A stretch of DNA of 64,000 nt from CAWBKV01 sp041946675 (GCA_041946675.1 JBHGAU010000020.1:17562-81561), one strand, 5' to 3'; positions 8,639 through 18,981 are shown, numbered from the stretch's first letter. Translations and numbers: made by a program. Notes: generated by a model not told the origin, from the sequence alone.

Positions 8639-11491
8639 TTGCTAAAAGAATATTCCGCTCATGAGATAGAGGCAAAATGGCAGAGGACATGGGAGGACAA
8701 CCATGTCTTCCAGCCCGAGCCCGATTCACGCAAGAAGTTCTTCCTGACCATACCCTATCCATATCTTAACGGAAACCTGCATGCAGGCCACACAAGGACC
8801 TTCACCATCGGAGATGCCGTGGCCAGATACAGGCGGATGCTTGGAGAGAACGTCCTTTTTCCGATGGCTTTCCATGCCACGGGCACGCCCATCGTCGGCC
8901 TCTCGGAGCTTATCGCAAACCGCGATCCGTTGATATGGAACGTTTACACAAAGCTTCATGGAATACCTGAGGATGAGCTGAAGACTCTGGACACGCCTGA
9001 GAAGATTGTGATATACTTCCGCAAGCAGGCCAAGCTTGCGATGCAGAGCATTGGCTACTCGATCGACTGGAGGCGCGAGTTCACAACAACGGATCCTGCA
9101 TACAGCAAGTTCATCGAGTGGCAGTACGGCATTCTGCGCCGACTAGATTATATCGTAAAGGGAAGCCACCCTGTCCGCTGGTGCCCCCATGACAAGAACC
9201 CAGTCGAGGACCACGATATCCTGAAGGGCGAGGATGCAACTATTCTCGATTTCGCCCTGATAAAGTTCAGGATGGGCAAGGATGTGCTGCCCTGTGCAAC
9301 CCTGCGTCCCGAAACGGTCTTCGGAGTCACGAACCTCTGGGTCAATCCCGATATCAACTATAAGATCGTGCGTGTCAACGACGAGACCTGGATCGTATCG
9401 CCTGAGGCTTACGACAAGCTGACGTTTACCGACCGCCAGGTGGCCTGCGGAGCGGAGATCTCAGGAAAAGAGCTGATAGGCAAGACTGTAACAAACCCGC
9501 TGACCGGGGTCGAAGTTCCGATACTGCCGGCAGGCTTCGTCGATCCTGATAGCGGCTCAGGAATAGTGATGTCTGTTCCAGCCCATGCACCTTATGATTA
9601 TCTTGCAGTGGAGGACCTCACAAGCGTTGAGCTGGGCAAGTACGGCATCAAGGAGCTCAAGATTGAGCCCATATCGCTTATCGAGGTTCCAGGATACGGC
9701 GAGTTCCCTGCCATTGAGGCTGTAAAGGAATTGGGCGTGAAGAACCAGCACGATCCAAAGGCAGAGGAGGCTACAAAGCTCGTCTACCGCCGTGAGTTCC
9801 ATAACGGCATCCTCAGGCCGAACACAGGAAAGTATGCGGGACTCGCAGTGAGCAAGATCAAGGATATTCTTCTCAGGGATTTCATAAAGGACGGCATAGC
9901 TGAGATCTTTTACGAGTTCAGCGAGACTCCAGTCATCTGCCGCTGCGGAACGCGCTGTGTTATCATGATGGTCAGAGACCAGTGGTTCCTCGAGTACTCT
10001 GATCCCGAGTGGAAGGAGAGAGTCTTCGATTGCCTCTCCAAGATGAGGCTTATCCCGGATGAGATCAGGGTTGAGTTCGAGAACAAGGTGGACTGGCTGA
10101 AGGATAAGGCATGCGCCCGCAGAAAAGGCCTGGGAACTCACCTGCCATGGGATAAGGAGTGGCTGATTGAATCACTGGGCGACTCGACGATCTACATGGC
10201 CTACTACATCCTGGCGAAGTACGTGAACGCAGGGATGAAGATAGATACCCTCCCTCCGGGGTTCTTCGAGTACATCTTCCTCGACAGGGGGACGCCTGAG
10301 GATGTTGCGAATATAACGGGAATACCTCTCGATACAGTTAGGCAGATCCGCAAGGACTTCGCCTACTGGTATCCTGTAGACCTCCGTACATCAGGAAAGG
10401 ACCTCGTCGCAAACCACCTGCTGTTCTTCCTCTACCATCATGTTGCGATCTTCCCGGAGTCCCTCTGGCCGAGGGCGATGGCCATCAACGGCTTCGTGTC
10501 GCTCGAGGGCGAGAAGATGTCCAAGTCCAAAGGGCCGCTGCTCACGCTGAGGCAGGCCGTAGCAGAAAACGGCGCAGATGTAACAAGGCTCTACATCCTT
10601 GCGAATGCCGAATACACACAGGACGTGGATTGGAGGAACGAGGGCGTTGCATCCACACGAGGCCAGCTTGAAAGGTTCTACAATCTGGCTAAGGAGATCC
10701 TGGAGGACAAAGAGATCAATGAGAATGCGGAGCTTACGCTCATCGACCGCTGGATGCTATCACGCTTGCAGAGGCGCACCCAGGAGGCGACAGCTGCCAT
10801 GGAGAATGCCCAGACACGCCATGCGCTGCAGAATGCATTCTATCTGCTCTACAATGACCTGAGATGGTATCAGCGCCGCGGAGGCAAGAACCAGCTGCGG
10901 AAAGTTCTGAATGCATGGGTCAGGCTGATGGCGCCGTTTACGCCGCACATCTGCGAGGAGATCTGGTCGAATGGCCTTGGAGATGGCTATGTTTCGCTTG
11001 CACCCTGGCCTGCAGTGGACAAGAGCCTGATCGATGAGCAGGCCGAGCAGGCGGAGGAGCTTCTGGAGAAGACCCAGAAGGATATCGAAGAGATATTGAG
11101 CCTGACCAAGAGCGAGCCGAAGAAGATCATACTCTATATAACGCCCGAGTGGAAGCGTGTGCTGCTTGCGAAGGCCGTGGATATCGCATTGCATGCAAAC
11201 GGCAAGCTGGATATGAGTGCGCTCATGAAATCTGCAATGTCCGATCCTGTGATCTCGAAATACAGGAAGGATGCGCCCAAGTATGCGCAGAAGCTGGCGA
11301 AGGCTGCGCACTCGCTGAGCGCTATAGATTTGAAGCTCGATGAGTTCGAGACGCTTTCCAGGGAGAAGGACTACCTGCAGAGTGCGCTCGGGGTGCCTGT
11401 GGAAGTGTACTCGGCGGACCAGCCGGGGGCTGATCCAATGGGCAAGAGCAAGCAGGCGGAGCCTGGGAGGCCGGCGATATATATTGAATGA
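8639..11491 (+). CDS. leuS: Leucyl-tRNA synthetase
   Basis: 950 residues, archaeal/eukaryotic-type LeuRS. The HIGH motif is HAGH (48-51, in LNGNLHAGHTRTF) and the KMSKS motif is at 626-630 (EKMSKSKGP). The CP1 editing domain lies between them (GTPIVGLSEL and the VPAHAPYDY region). The anticodon-binding domain follows (RWYQRRGGKN), with a C-terminal extension after about 800. It charges tRNA-Leu in the cytoplasm. Translation starts at TTG with a strong upstream GGAGGG. The gene follows dapL by 30 bp on the same strand. Confidence 0.96.
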   Translation: MLKEYSAHEIEAKWQRTWEDNHVFQPEPDSRKKFFLTIPYPYLNGNLHAGHTRTFTIGDAVARYRRMLGENVLFPMAFHATGTPIVGLSELIANRDPLIWNVYTKLHGIPEDELKTLDTPEKIVIYFRKQAKLAMQSIGYSIDWRREFTTTDPAYSKFIEWQYGILRRLDYIVKGSHPVRWCPHDKNPVEDHDILKGEDATILDFALIKFRMGKDVLPCATLRPETVFGVTNLWVNPDINYKIVRVNDETWIVSPEAYDKLTFTDRQVACGAEISGKELIGKTVTNPLTGVEVPILPAGFVDPDSGSGIVMSVPAHAPYDYLAVEDLTSVELGKYGIKELKIEPISLIEVPGYGEFPAIEAVKELGVKNQHDPKAEEATKLVYRREFHNGILRPNTGKYAGLAVSKIKDILLRDFIKDGIAEIFYEFSETPVICRCGTRCVIMMVRDQWFLEYSDPEWKERVFDCLSKMRLIPDEIRVEFENKVDWLKDKACARRKGLGTHLPWDKEWLIESLGDSTIYMAYYILAKYVNAGMKIDTLPPGFFEYIFLDRGTPEDVANITGIPLDTVRQIRKDFAYWYPVDLRTSGKDLVANHLLFFLYHHVAIFPESLWPRAMAINGFVSLEGEKMSKSKGPLLTLRQAVAENGADVTRLYILANAEYTQDVDWRNEGVASTRGQLERFYNLAKEILEDKEINENAELTLIDRWMLSRLQRRTQEATAAMENAQTRHALQNAFYLLYNDLRWYQRRGGKNQLRKVLNAWVRLMAPFTPHICEEIWSNGLGDGYVSLAPWPAVDKSLIDEQAEQAEELLEKTQKDIEEILSLTKSEPKKIILYITPEWKRVLLAKAVDIALHANGKLDMSALMKSAMSDPVISKYRKDAPKYAQKLAKAAHSLSAIDLKLDEFETLSREKDYLQSALGVPVEVYSADQPGADPMGKSKQAEPGRPAIYIE

Positions 11492-11585
11492 TATTAACTG
11501 TGTGCCGGATTCCACCAGCATCGCTTCTTGAAAAGGCGGTAAAGGATGTAATACCATGGCGGGGAAGAAAAAGGCAAAAAATTTG

Positions 11586-13118
11586 TTATTGCAAATCACA
11601 GGCTTTAGCAGAGCAGGATAGCTCATTGCCTATTCGTATCACTTCCTGAACCAGCAAGTCGAAGTCCTCCCTGCGGCTGCGGTGATTGGTAATTGCGACA
11701 TGCAGATATTTCCTGCCCTTGATATTGACAATGGAAGGCACGGCAATCCCGTGTTCCTGAAGCTCGACCTCGATCTGTTTATTAAGACCATCAAGCGTAC
11801 TGTCGGTGAGACCGGGTAGAGTATAGCGGAAACAGACCACGTTTAGAGAAACAGGCAAGGCCATCTCAAGTTGCGGGGATGCCTCGACCAACCTGGCCAG
11901 ATAATGAGCCTGGTCGATATTCTGCTGGATGAGACGCCCATACTTCTCAGTGCCCTGTTCTTTGATCGTCATCCATGCCTTTAAGGCCTGGAAGCCACGT
12001 GATAGCTCAAAACCGTAATCTGGGAACCATGGAACATCGATGCCTGTCTCTCCACGTTCTCCTTCACCATGCGCCAGATATATCGGCGTTAGAGAGAACG
12101 CGCGGCGGTGCTCATCTGCATTTCTGATAAGGACACAGCCGATAGGGTAGGACAGGTACATCCACTTATGAAGATCAAACGCCAGTGAATCGGCCTTCTT
12201 CATGCCGGCTACAAGATGTTTGGATCTGGGAGCGATGGCTGCCCATGCACCGAATGCGCCGTCTACATGGAACCATAAGTTCTCTTCACAGCAGATGTCT
12301 GCGAGGCTCTCAAGATCATCAATAGAGCCGGTGTTGGTCGTTCCAGCTGCCCCGACGATGCAGATGGGCAAAAGCCCTTTCTTCCGATCATTCTTGATTG
12401 CTTCTTTTAGCGCTGTGACATCAATCTGTAGAGACTCGTTTACAGGCACCTGATGGAGAGCATTGCTTCCGAAGCCGAGCAGTTCAGTTGCTTTCTGGAT
12501 CGAGTAGTGAGCCTCCTCAGAACAATAGATGATCATTTGGCGCGGCGCAGCTTGCATGCCCTTTCCCCGCAGATCGAACTCCGCTTTGGCGCTGCGGGCG
12601 ACTGCGAGTCCAATGAGATTTGAAGCAGAGCAGCCGCTGGTAAGCAGACCGCTGGCAGTAAGAGGGAAGCCAAGCATGGCTTTGCACCAATTGAGAACCT
12701 GCAGCTCGACATAGTTGTTGCTATTATAGGAAAAGCCTATGCTGACAGCATCCGTTCCGGATGCCAGCATGTCTGCAAACATCCCCATAACAGTTCCTGA
12801 TCCGAGCACCCAGCCCCAGAACCGCGGATGATTATTGCCCATTTGGTAGGGGAGTATGTACTTCAGATATTCCTGGTAAACATCCTCCGATGGCTGGGGA
12901 GCAAGAGGGGGCAGCCCCTCGAAATGCGCCTTTACGCTGAGCGGGGCATGCTGCCAGACAGGGCGATCTCGCAATGTCTCCAGATAATCCATAATATCAT
13001 CCAGCATTTGATGGCCCAGTGCCCGCATGGACTTCCAGTCTTCCGGATCAAGTGTCTCTTCCACTGTCTCTTCTGCCCTCATATCGGTCTGCTCTTTCAT
13101 GATCTTGCTCAACTCCAA
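11586..13118 (-). CDS. Group II PLP-dependent amino acid decarboxylase (aromatic/tyrosine decarboxylase-like)
   Basis: 510 residues. The PLP lysine is K318 in FDLHKWM; H204 (EEAHYS) stacks on the cofactor ring and HVDGAFG (284-290) carries the Asp that binds the pyridine nitrogen. An N-terminal swap segment with a conserved NNHPRFWGWV motif is typical of the long aromatic-L-amino-acid decarboxylase class. It is much longer than the archaeal methanofuran tyrosine decarboxylase MfnA (about 390 residues), so it may be a transferred gene of the bacterial/eukaryal type. Substrate cannot be fixed from sequence. It is convergent with leuS and alone on its strand. Confidence 0.85.
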   Translation of the reverse strand: MELSKIMKEQTDMRAEETVEETLDPEDWKSMRALGHQMLDDIMDYLETLRDRPVWQHAPLSVKAHFEGLPPLAPQPSEDVYQEYLKYILPYQMGNNHPRFWGWVLGSGTVMGMFADMLASGTDAVSIGFSYNSNNYVELQVLNWCKAMLGFPLTASGLLTSGCSASNLIGLAVARSAKAEFDLRGKGMQAAPRQMIIYCSEEAHYSIQKATELLGFGSNALHQVPVNESLQIDVTALKEAIKNDRKKGLLPICIVGAAGTTNTGSIDDLESLADICCEENLWFHVDGAFGAWAAIAPRSKHLVAGMKKADSLAFDLHKWMYLSYPIGCVLIRNADEHRRAFSLTPIYLAHGEGERGETGIDVPWFPDYGFELSRGFQALKAWMTIKEQGTEKYGRLIQQNIDQAHYLARLVEASPQLEMALPVSLNVVCFRYTLPGLTDSTLDGLNKQIEVELQEHGIAVPSIVNIKGRKYLHVAITNHRSRREDFDLLVQEVIRIGNELSCSAKACDLQ

Positions 13119-13448
13119 ATTTCCATGATGCGGAACCGCAGATTTAAGATTAGCTCAACGATTACAGTATCGAAGTGATTAATCAGAATTCAAATAGCCT
13201 TCGATGAGAGATGGTGGACTGGGTAAGAATTATTGCATCAATAATCCATCCTCTCCAATCCCCAGTAGAAAGTATTTATCGTGATAAATAAGTTATTGAT
13301 GAGAGATATAGGGTTAGCTCAATTGTTGAGATGTTGGTATGCCTATGAAAGGGCAATCATGCGCCCAATGCCAGCAGGATTTATATCGAGCTCAGACTAA
13401 AAATTAATGAGGAAATCTTTAGGATAAACGAATTGATGCTGGATGAAA
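13119..13448. other. Intergenic region, no gene recognised
   Basis: A 330-bp stretch between the decarboxylase start and the end of the TPR gene. Read on both strands it shows no tRNA, repeat or conserved coding frame, only A/T-rich segments that could hold the decarboxylase promoter. Confidence 0.6.
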
Positions 13449-15236
13449 TCAGCCCGACACCACCCTAAATTGCTCCTTCAAAATCCACTGATCATTCAGA
13501 TAGACATCTACCGTCCAGCTGCCGCGCGGATCTGGAGTGGGGTTAGCTCCGTGGTATGAATAGCCTTCCCCTTCAGCACTTCTTCGAGCATTCCAATCAT
13601 TGCTTTCGCCATAATTAAAATCTTGAAGCATGCTGGGAATATCTATAAAATCCCAGACATTGTAAGAAGCATAATATCCGCCGCTCGGATTGGGCGGAAT
13701 ATTATAGGTATGCGTTATTTCGTAATTTTTGCCGTTCGTATTATATTCTCCGCCTTTCCAATCCCACTCGATCCTGGCAGACCCTATATTTCCTAACTGC
13801 AGCCACGAGTAGGGCACCAGAGTATCCTTAATTTCGTTGGTTTTTGCAGTCGTGACAGGCTTGCCGGCAGCCTCATCAATTTCGCTTGCTATGCAGTGAT
13901 CAAGAACCGTGAATATCCCTTGTGTGGTATTCGAGCTGGATGCTGTACTGGGGCCAATTGTCGCTGTTCCTGAGCCAATATTCAGAGCAAATTGCTCTGT
14001 CAAACGCTTCTGGCCATTAATGTAGATATCTACATGCCAGATGCCCGACATGTACTGTTCCTTCGGTATATCGGCAGCATCAAGACGATACCAGATGTAG
14101 TAGGACGGCCAATAATCCCCGTTCTGGTTGCGAGGAATATCGACTTGACCAGTTTTGTAGGGATTTCCATCTGGAGAATACCAGTGCCAAGTTACTGTAG
14201 TCCCCAGGACGTGTCCCAGGTTCAGCCAGGAGTAGACTTTCATATCGCTGCTGGAGAATGTGCTGGTTCTTGTGATAACATTATTGGAAGACTCATCTAC
14301 GTTGCTTGCCATGGTATGATCAAGTATTTTGATAGAGTACAGGCTGGTCAGGTTGATACCGGTGGCGTTGGTTTCTGGGACCCATGCAGAATAGTCCCCA
14401 AGCTCTCTTGCCGTGGCATAGGCCACATCCGATTCATTAGTTCGACCGAGAGCCTTTAGAGCATAGCCTTTGTTGGTCCAGACTATTGAAACATCCGGGG
14501 CAAGCTCAATAGCTCTATCATAAGCCTGGAGCGCCTCATCGTACTTTCCTTCCTTAAAGAGAGCCTCGCCTTTGCTATTCAATGCCTTCCAGTTCTGGAA
14601 ATTGTTGGGATCAGAATTGATAGCCTCATCGTAGAATTGAATGGCTTCCTCGTATCTGCCTTCGCCCTTGAGATTATCGCCTTTAGTAATAGCCAGATAG
14701 TATCTGTCTTGATTGTACATATCATTGTAAGCGGTCTCATCAGATTTGGTAAGACTATATTGATGCTGATTTCCTGGCGCTGCTGTCTTCTGACCTCCTG
14801 ATATCGAAAAATATTCGGTGAGCATCTTCCTGCCATCCAGGAAAACATCAACATGCCAATCACCAGGGCGGTTAGATGCATCCTTTCCGGCAATATCGAT
14901 AGAAGACCAGATATTGTAGGCATTCCAGGAAGATCCGCTTGTTGGCATAAGGATCTCCGCACTATCCATCTTTAGTATTAGGCCAGCGGGTGAATACCAA
15001 TTCCAATATACTGTGCCAGCTCCAACATTTCCCAAGCTTAACCAGGAATATGCCTTTGTATCGTTTAAGGAGAACTCGTGGGTTCTGGAGATGACAGCTC
15101 CAGCGGATTCGTCAACACTGGTAGCCATGCTGTGATCAAGAACAGATACATCAAGAATTCCATTGTTATCCCAATCAGATGATGTCGTCTGCCCCAATGC
15201 TGGAACAAATAGCAGTGCCAGCATAATCAAGATCAA
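13449..15236 (-). CDS. Secreted TPR protein with three copies of a beta-rich module
   Basis: 595 residues from a TTG at 15236. A signal peptide (LALLFVPALGQ) is followed by module copy 1 (about 25-150, beginning LDHSMATSVDESAG), two to three TPR units (about 185-285, such as YEEAIQFYDEAINSDP and YDEALQAYDRAIELAP), module copy 2 (about 300-415, LDHTMASNVDESSN) and module copy 3 (about 430-590, LDHCIASEIDEAAG). Each copy shares a YSWL.LG..G...W.W core and a W.VD.Y..... F ending. I do not recognise the module as a named family. The start is uncertain: AAGGAGGG lies 27 bases upstream, next to in-frame ATT/ATA codons. Paralogue of the next gene; likely displayed outside the cell. Confidence 0.75.
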   Translation of the reverse strand: MILIMLALLFVPALGQTTSSDWDNNGILDVSVLDHSMATSVDESAGAVISRTHEFSLNDTKAYSWLSLGNVGAGTVYWNWYSPAGLILKMDSAEILMPTSGSSWNAYNIWSSIDIAGKDASNRPGDWHVDVFLDGRKMLTEYFSISGGQKTAAPGNQHQYSLTKSDETAYNDMYNQDRYYLAITKGDNLKGEGRYEEAIQFYDEAINSDPNNFQNWKALNSKGEALFKEGKYDEALQAYDRAIELAPDVSIVWTNKGYALKALGRTNESDVAYATARELGDYSAWVPETNATGINLTSLYSIKILDHTMASNVDESSNNVITRTSTFSSSDMKVYSWLNLGHVLGTTVTWHWYSPDGNPYKTGQVDIPRNQNGDYWPSYYIWYRLDAADIPKEQYMSGIWHVDIYINGQKRLTEQFALNIGSGTATIGPSTASSSNTTQGIFTVLDHCIASEIDEAAGKPVTTAKTNEIKDTLVPYSWLQLGNIGSARIEWDWKGGEYNTNGKNYEITHTYNIPPNPSGGYYASYNVWDFIDIPSMLQDFNYGESNDWNARRSAEGEGYSYHGANPTPDPRGSWTVDVYLNDQWILKEQFRVVSG

Positions 15237-15457
15237 AACAGATTCAATTGCTCTAATTAATATCCCTCCTTATTCCGCCTATTTGATGTATATTGAAGGC
15301 CTCTCTAGCAATAAGGCGACCATGATAATTCATCATCTCGTTCCATGATCTCCCATCGAGATAAAGGGCCGGGACGAGTTCCTCTCCCAGCCCTAATTGC
15401 AGCCCTGGAAAAGCCAGCATCATATTCGGAAGAACTTCCGAACAATTTTAGACCTTT

Positions 15458-17401
15458 TTACCAGCCCCACCATTCCTCTTCAATTTCAGGATCGATCTCT
15501 ATGGACTTGTTGTAGGCCATTTCGGACTCATTGTGCCTGTCAAGGTCATCAAGGGCCAGGCTTTTAAGGTACCATGCAGCTGCATCTTGAGGATTAATCC
15601 CGATAGCCTTGTCGGCAGCTTGAATGGAATCATTATACTTCTTGAGCCAATAGAGAGCTTCGGCTTTATTATACCATGCATCTGCATTTTGTGGATTAAT
15701 TTGAGTGGAATTATCATAAGCCTGTATGGCTTCATCAGACTTGTCCTGGTCTTCGAGAACCAGGCCTTTGATGTACCATGCATCCGAATCTTGAGGATTA
15801 ATCTCGATAGCCCTGTCACAAGCTTGAATGGCTTCATTATACTTGCCCTGTTGATCTAAAGCAGCGCCTTTTAAGTACCATCCAACAGCATTCCCGGGAT
15901 TGATATCGATAGCTTTGTCAAAAGCTTGAACCGCCTCATCATATTTGCCAAGATTTCCGAGAGTAATGCCAATGCCATGCCATGCGTCTTCATCCCTTGG
16001 ATCTATATCTATTGCCTTATCATATGCTTGAATAGCCTCATTATACATGCCCTGTTTATTGAGAGCAGTGCCTTTTAGGTACCATGCAGCTTCATATTGT
16101 GGATCTATCTGGATGGCATTATCAAAAGCCTGAACGGCCTCGCCGTATTTACCTTGCACACCGAGAGCTAGACCTTGATTGAGCCAGCTTACTGCCTCCG
16201 ATTGTTCAACAACAGGCCTAGACGGCTGGTTTCCTGGTGCTCCTTTTGGTTGAGTTTGGGAGATGGAGAAATACTCTGTGAATTCTTTCTGGCCGTTAAG
16301 GTAAACATCCACATGCCAATCTCCAGGCAGGTTAACCGCGTTATCTCCGGCTACATAGATGTAAGACCAGACATTATAAGAGGGCCAATAATCACCGCTT
16401 GGAGCAGGAATATCAACTGTTTCAGTTCTATAAAGACTGTCATCGGGGGAGTACCATATCCATTTGACTGTGCCATTTTCCGCCTTTCCCAGGCTTAGCC
16501 AGGAGTAGGCTTTGCTATCAGTGCTGGAGAATGTGTAGGCTCTTGTGATCACATTATTGGTAGATTCGTCGACATTGCTTGCCATTATGTGATCTTTAAC
16601 AAATGGCTTGGATGTGGGAGTTGCGCCAGGGCTATTGGTTACGGCATTGTTCGTCGATGTAAGATTGCCGTATCCCAGCTCACTGGCTCTGGCATAGGCT
16701 GCCTCTGCATCGCGGGTTCGGCCGAGCTTCTTTAGTGCATCCCCTTTGTTAAACCAGTAGAGACCTTTATCTGGCCTCAGCTGAATGGCTTTCTCATAAG
16801 CCTCCAAAGCTTTATCGTATTTGTTCAGGGCCCAGAAATTATTGCCTATCGAATTCCAGGGAGACGCAAAATAGGGGTCCATTTTTATAGATTCTCTCAT
16901 AATATCCGTGGACTCGTCGTACCTTTCAGCATCAGATAGGACCCATCCCTTTCTATACAGAGCCCAGGCATCTTTTGGATTTGCCTTAATTATTTTATCG
17001 AGTCCTGCAATAGCTTTGGACTTTGAGGGGTTTTCAAATGCTTTTTCTATCCAATACAATATTGTGTTATGTGTGGTCATGTTTTCTGCATCTTCCCAGT
17101 CTGATGAAACGGACTGGAAGCCAAAGCCCCGCAGGACCATATTGAAACCGTTCTTATAGAGGTCACCGTTGACAACAGGCTCTCCGCTGCCGGTATCGAT
17201 TCCCCTAAAATTTACATCCTTGGTCAAAACTACGCTCTCATTATAAGTCCCGCTATATACATCAATCGTATCATTGGAATGCGCAGCATAAACAGCAGCT
17301 TGAATGCTCGTGCTGTCGCAGCCATTCGGGCACACGGTCTCGTGAGCTGATGTACATCCTGCCATTAGTAAGATGGCCAGGATTGACAGAACCAGTTTCA
17401 A
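15458..17401 (-). CDS. Secreted TPR lipoprotein with one shared beta-rich module
   Basis: 647 residues from TTG 17401, chosen because GGAGGAG lies six bases upstream and it begins a clean lipoprotein signal (KLVLSILAILLMAGC, lipobox LMAGC). Order: short beta-helix-like segment (CPNGCDSTSIQAAVYAAH, pectate-lyase/NosD style), TPR units (about 125-245), one copy of the module shared with the neighbour (about 275-385, DHIMASNVDESTNN), then at least seven 34-residue TPRs (about 400-640) of the type YNEAIQAYDKAIDIDP. The repeats are nearly identical in places, a sign of recent internal duplication. Likely an extracellular scaffold anchored by lipid. An ATG lies further upstream at 17464 but adds a non-signal extension. 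Confidence 0.78.
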   Translation of the reverse strand: MKLVLSILAILLMAGCTSAHETVCPNGCDSTSIQAAVYAAHSNDTIDVYSGTYNESVVLTKDVNFRGIDTGSGEPVVNGDLYKNGFNMVLRGFGFQSVSSDWEDAENMTTHNTILYWIEKAFENPSKSKAIAGLDKIIKANPKDAWALYRKGWVLSDAERYDESTDIMRESIKMDPYFASPWNSIGNNFWALNKYDKALEAYEKAIQLRPDKGLYWFNKGDALKKLGRTRDAEAAYARASELGYGNLTSTNNAVTNSPGATPTSKPFVKDHIMASNVDESTNNVITRAYTFSSTDSKAYSWLSLGKAENGTVKWIWYSPDDSLYRTETVDIPAPSGDYWPSYNVWSYIYVAGDNAVNLPGDWHVDVYLNGQKEFTEYFSISQTQPKGAPGNQPSRPVVEQSEAVSWLNQGLALGVQGKYGEAVQAFDNAIQIDPQYEAAWYLKGTALNKQGMYNEAIQAYDKAIDIDPRDEDAWHGIGITLGNLGKYDEAVQAFDKAIDINPGNAVGWYLKGAALDQQGKYNEAIQACDRAIEINPQDSDAWYIKGLVLEDQDKSDEAIQAYDNSTQINPQNADAWYNKAEALYWLKKYNDSIQAADKAIGINPQDAAAWYLKSLALDDLDRHNESEMAYNKSIEIDPEIEEEWWGW

Positions 17402-17583
17402 TTTTGACTCCTCCTCGCCTCTAATATTAGCAATTGCAGCTACAGGGTTATAAATTTTTGGCAAAAAATGAGAATCGCTTCATTCTCAGCTTGACCATAA
17501 TGTAGCATGAACCTTCTTCGAGCATCTCCCTGATACTTAAATGAACTCAGCATCCAATAGATATCGCTGAAGGGAGGATTATT

Positions 17584-17679
17584 ATGAAGGATCCGGCATC
17601 CGGCATTGTCGACCTTTGTAGAAAGGAGGCTGAGCGCTATCTGTACGGCATTGGGATTCAGCGCAATCAGGGAACTTGA
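17584..17679 (+). pseudogene. Short decayed ORF with a good ribosome site
   Basis: A 31-codon frame behind GGGAGG starts MKDPASGIVDLCRKEAERYL. Shifting one base near 17660 continues it as GFSAIRELDQLLSDFTGA to a stop at about 17710, which suggests a small gene with a single-base frameshift. I do not recognise the protein. Confidence 0.3.
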
Positions 17680-17739
17680 TCAGCTATTGTCAGATTTTAC
17701 TGGAGCTTAAAATAGTGGATAATGAAGCTCAGGCATCAT

Positions 17740-18981
17740 TCAAGTTATGCTCGGATCGCTGACCCTGCCCATGAATAAAATGTTGCCCGTCTCTTTATCC
17801 TCTATCAGGAAAATAAATGGATGATCAGCCCAAAAGCTCGGAGGACCATAGCCGGGCATGCGAGCCATCACGTTAGCTGCTCCAGTAGCTGCTGCAGCTT
17901 CTGTTCCTTGTTCATTGACATCCACAAACGATTGATGAATTATATCGTTTATGAAAAGGTCGCTTCGGCCGTTCATTCCAGAAAAGTCCGCTCCCGGTGT
18001 GAATGCAGTCCTCATTCCCAAATCTTCGAAATTATTCGTCAGGGAATATCTGGCTGAAAGGTTGAACTTTGGAATGCGAACATCGTTGAATTCGCTCTCC
18101 TCAAGGCTCTTTCTCCACTCCATAAGTTTTTCTAAGGAAAGCGATTTCTCCAAGGAAGTAGTATTATTGCCAGCAGGCAAGAGGATTATCATGGATATTC
18201 TCATGCCCTGGTATGGAAGCTCAAGTATCTGCAAATCTTTTGTCTCATTATAACTGAACTCTAATTCGTCGCCTTTGCTTTCCATCATAGGAATCTCAAT
18301 GGTCCTGCCATCATCTGTTCTGAAGGATCTTTTCTCTGTCATGTTTTTATCGAACGATCTTGCCCATGCGCCTTTGAAGTAGACGGCATTGGTGATCACA
18401 AGCTGCATCTCTGGACTTACTTGAGAAATGAGGTTCTTTATTTTGTTGCCGGTCCTGCCCTCGATCCAAGAGTTGATCATCGTTCTGGTCTCTTCGGGCG
18501 CTCCTTTGAAGTCCACATTCCTAGCAGCACTGTGGTAATATCTTTCAGTATCGGCTGTAAAATTGCTTAGCAGAGGATATTCTTTCTCTACTCAAAGGGC
18601 GTTTGCGGTTGAAATGGTATACCCCGCATCTTTTGCATTGAACTTATCATAGGTGCAGGCAAAAGAATGCTTGGCAAGGCTATCGTTCTCAGGGAGATGC
18701 ATCATCTGCTTCATTTCTTCTGCGGTCTTGCCTCTTGCACCTTCATGGGCAATCGCCAGGGCTGAATATATGCTCCAGGGAGAGAAGAAGACATTTCCAC
18801 GCTGGACTCCTAGCTCCGAGAACATGTCCAGAGCGAACTGGTTGTTGCCATTAACAATGTCGGAGATATCTCCTGAGTTCGTCTGTGAGGCGGATATAGA
18901 TCCAGCCATATATGATGGGGCAAGCAGCATAGTCAAAAAGGCCTAAAGGTATAGAATTTTTCGCCTTAAATCCTTTGCCAT
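17740..18981 (-). pseudogene. Serpin with two in-frame nonsense codons
   Basis: One continuous frame of 414 codons from ATG 18981 reads as a secreted serpin: signal peptide (MAKDLRRKILYL, stop, AFLTMLLAPSYMAG), FSPWSIYSALAIAHEGARGKTAEEM, ISTANAL, a stop, then VEKEYPLLSNF, the NAVYFKGAW motif, and the reactive-loop hinge EQGTEAAAATGAAN with the C-terminal DHPFIFLIEDKETGNILFMGRVSDP. The stops are TAG at 18943-18945 (signal peptide) and TGA at 18592-18594, exactly where serpins carry a conserved Trp (NALW). Everything else stays in frame. Family role: irreversible protease inhibitor. Best read as a recent pseudogene; recoding or sequencing error is the alternative. Confidence 0.88.

Noticed and set aside
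13300..13380. Possible tRNA-like sequence (GGGTTAGCTCAATTGTTGAG)
   Set aside because: No matching anticodon or T arm and no acceptor pairing.
17740..18981. Pyrrolysine or other recoding to read through the serpin stops
   Set aside because: The first stop is UAG but the second is UGA, so one mechanism would not suffice. No pyrrolysine genes are in the window, and UAG in a signal peptide is an unlikely place. A pseudogene is simpler.
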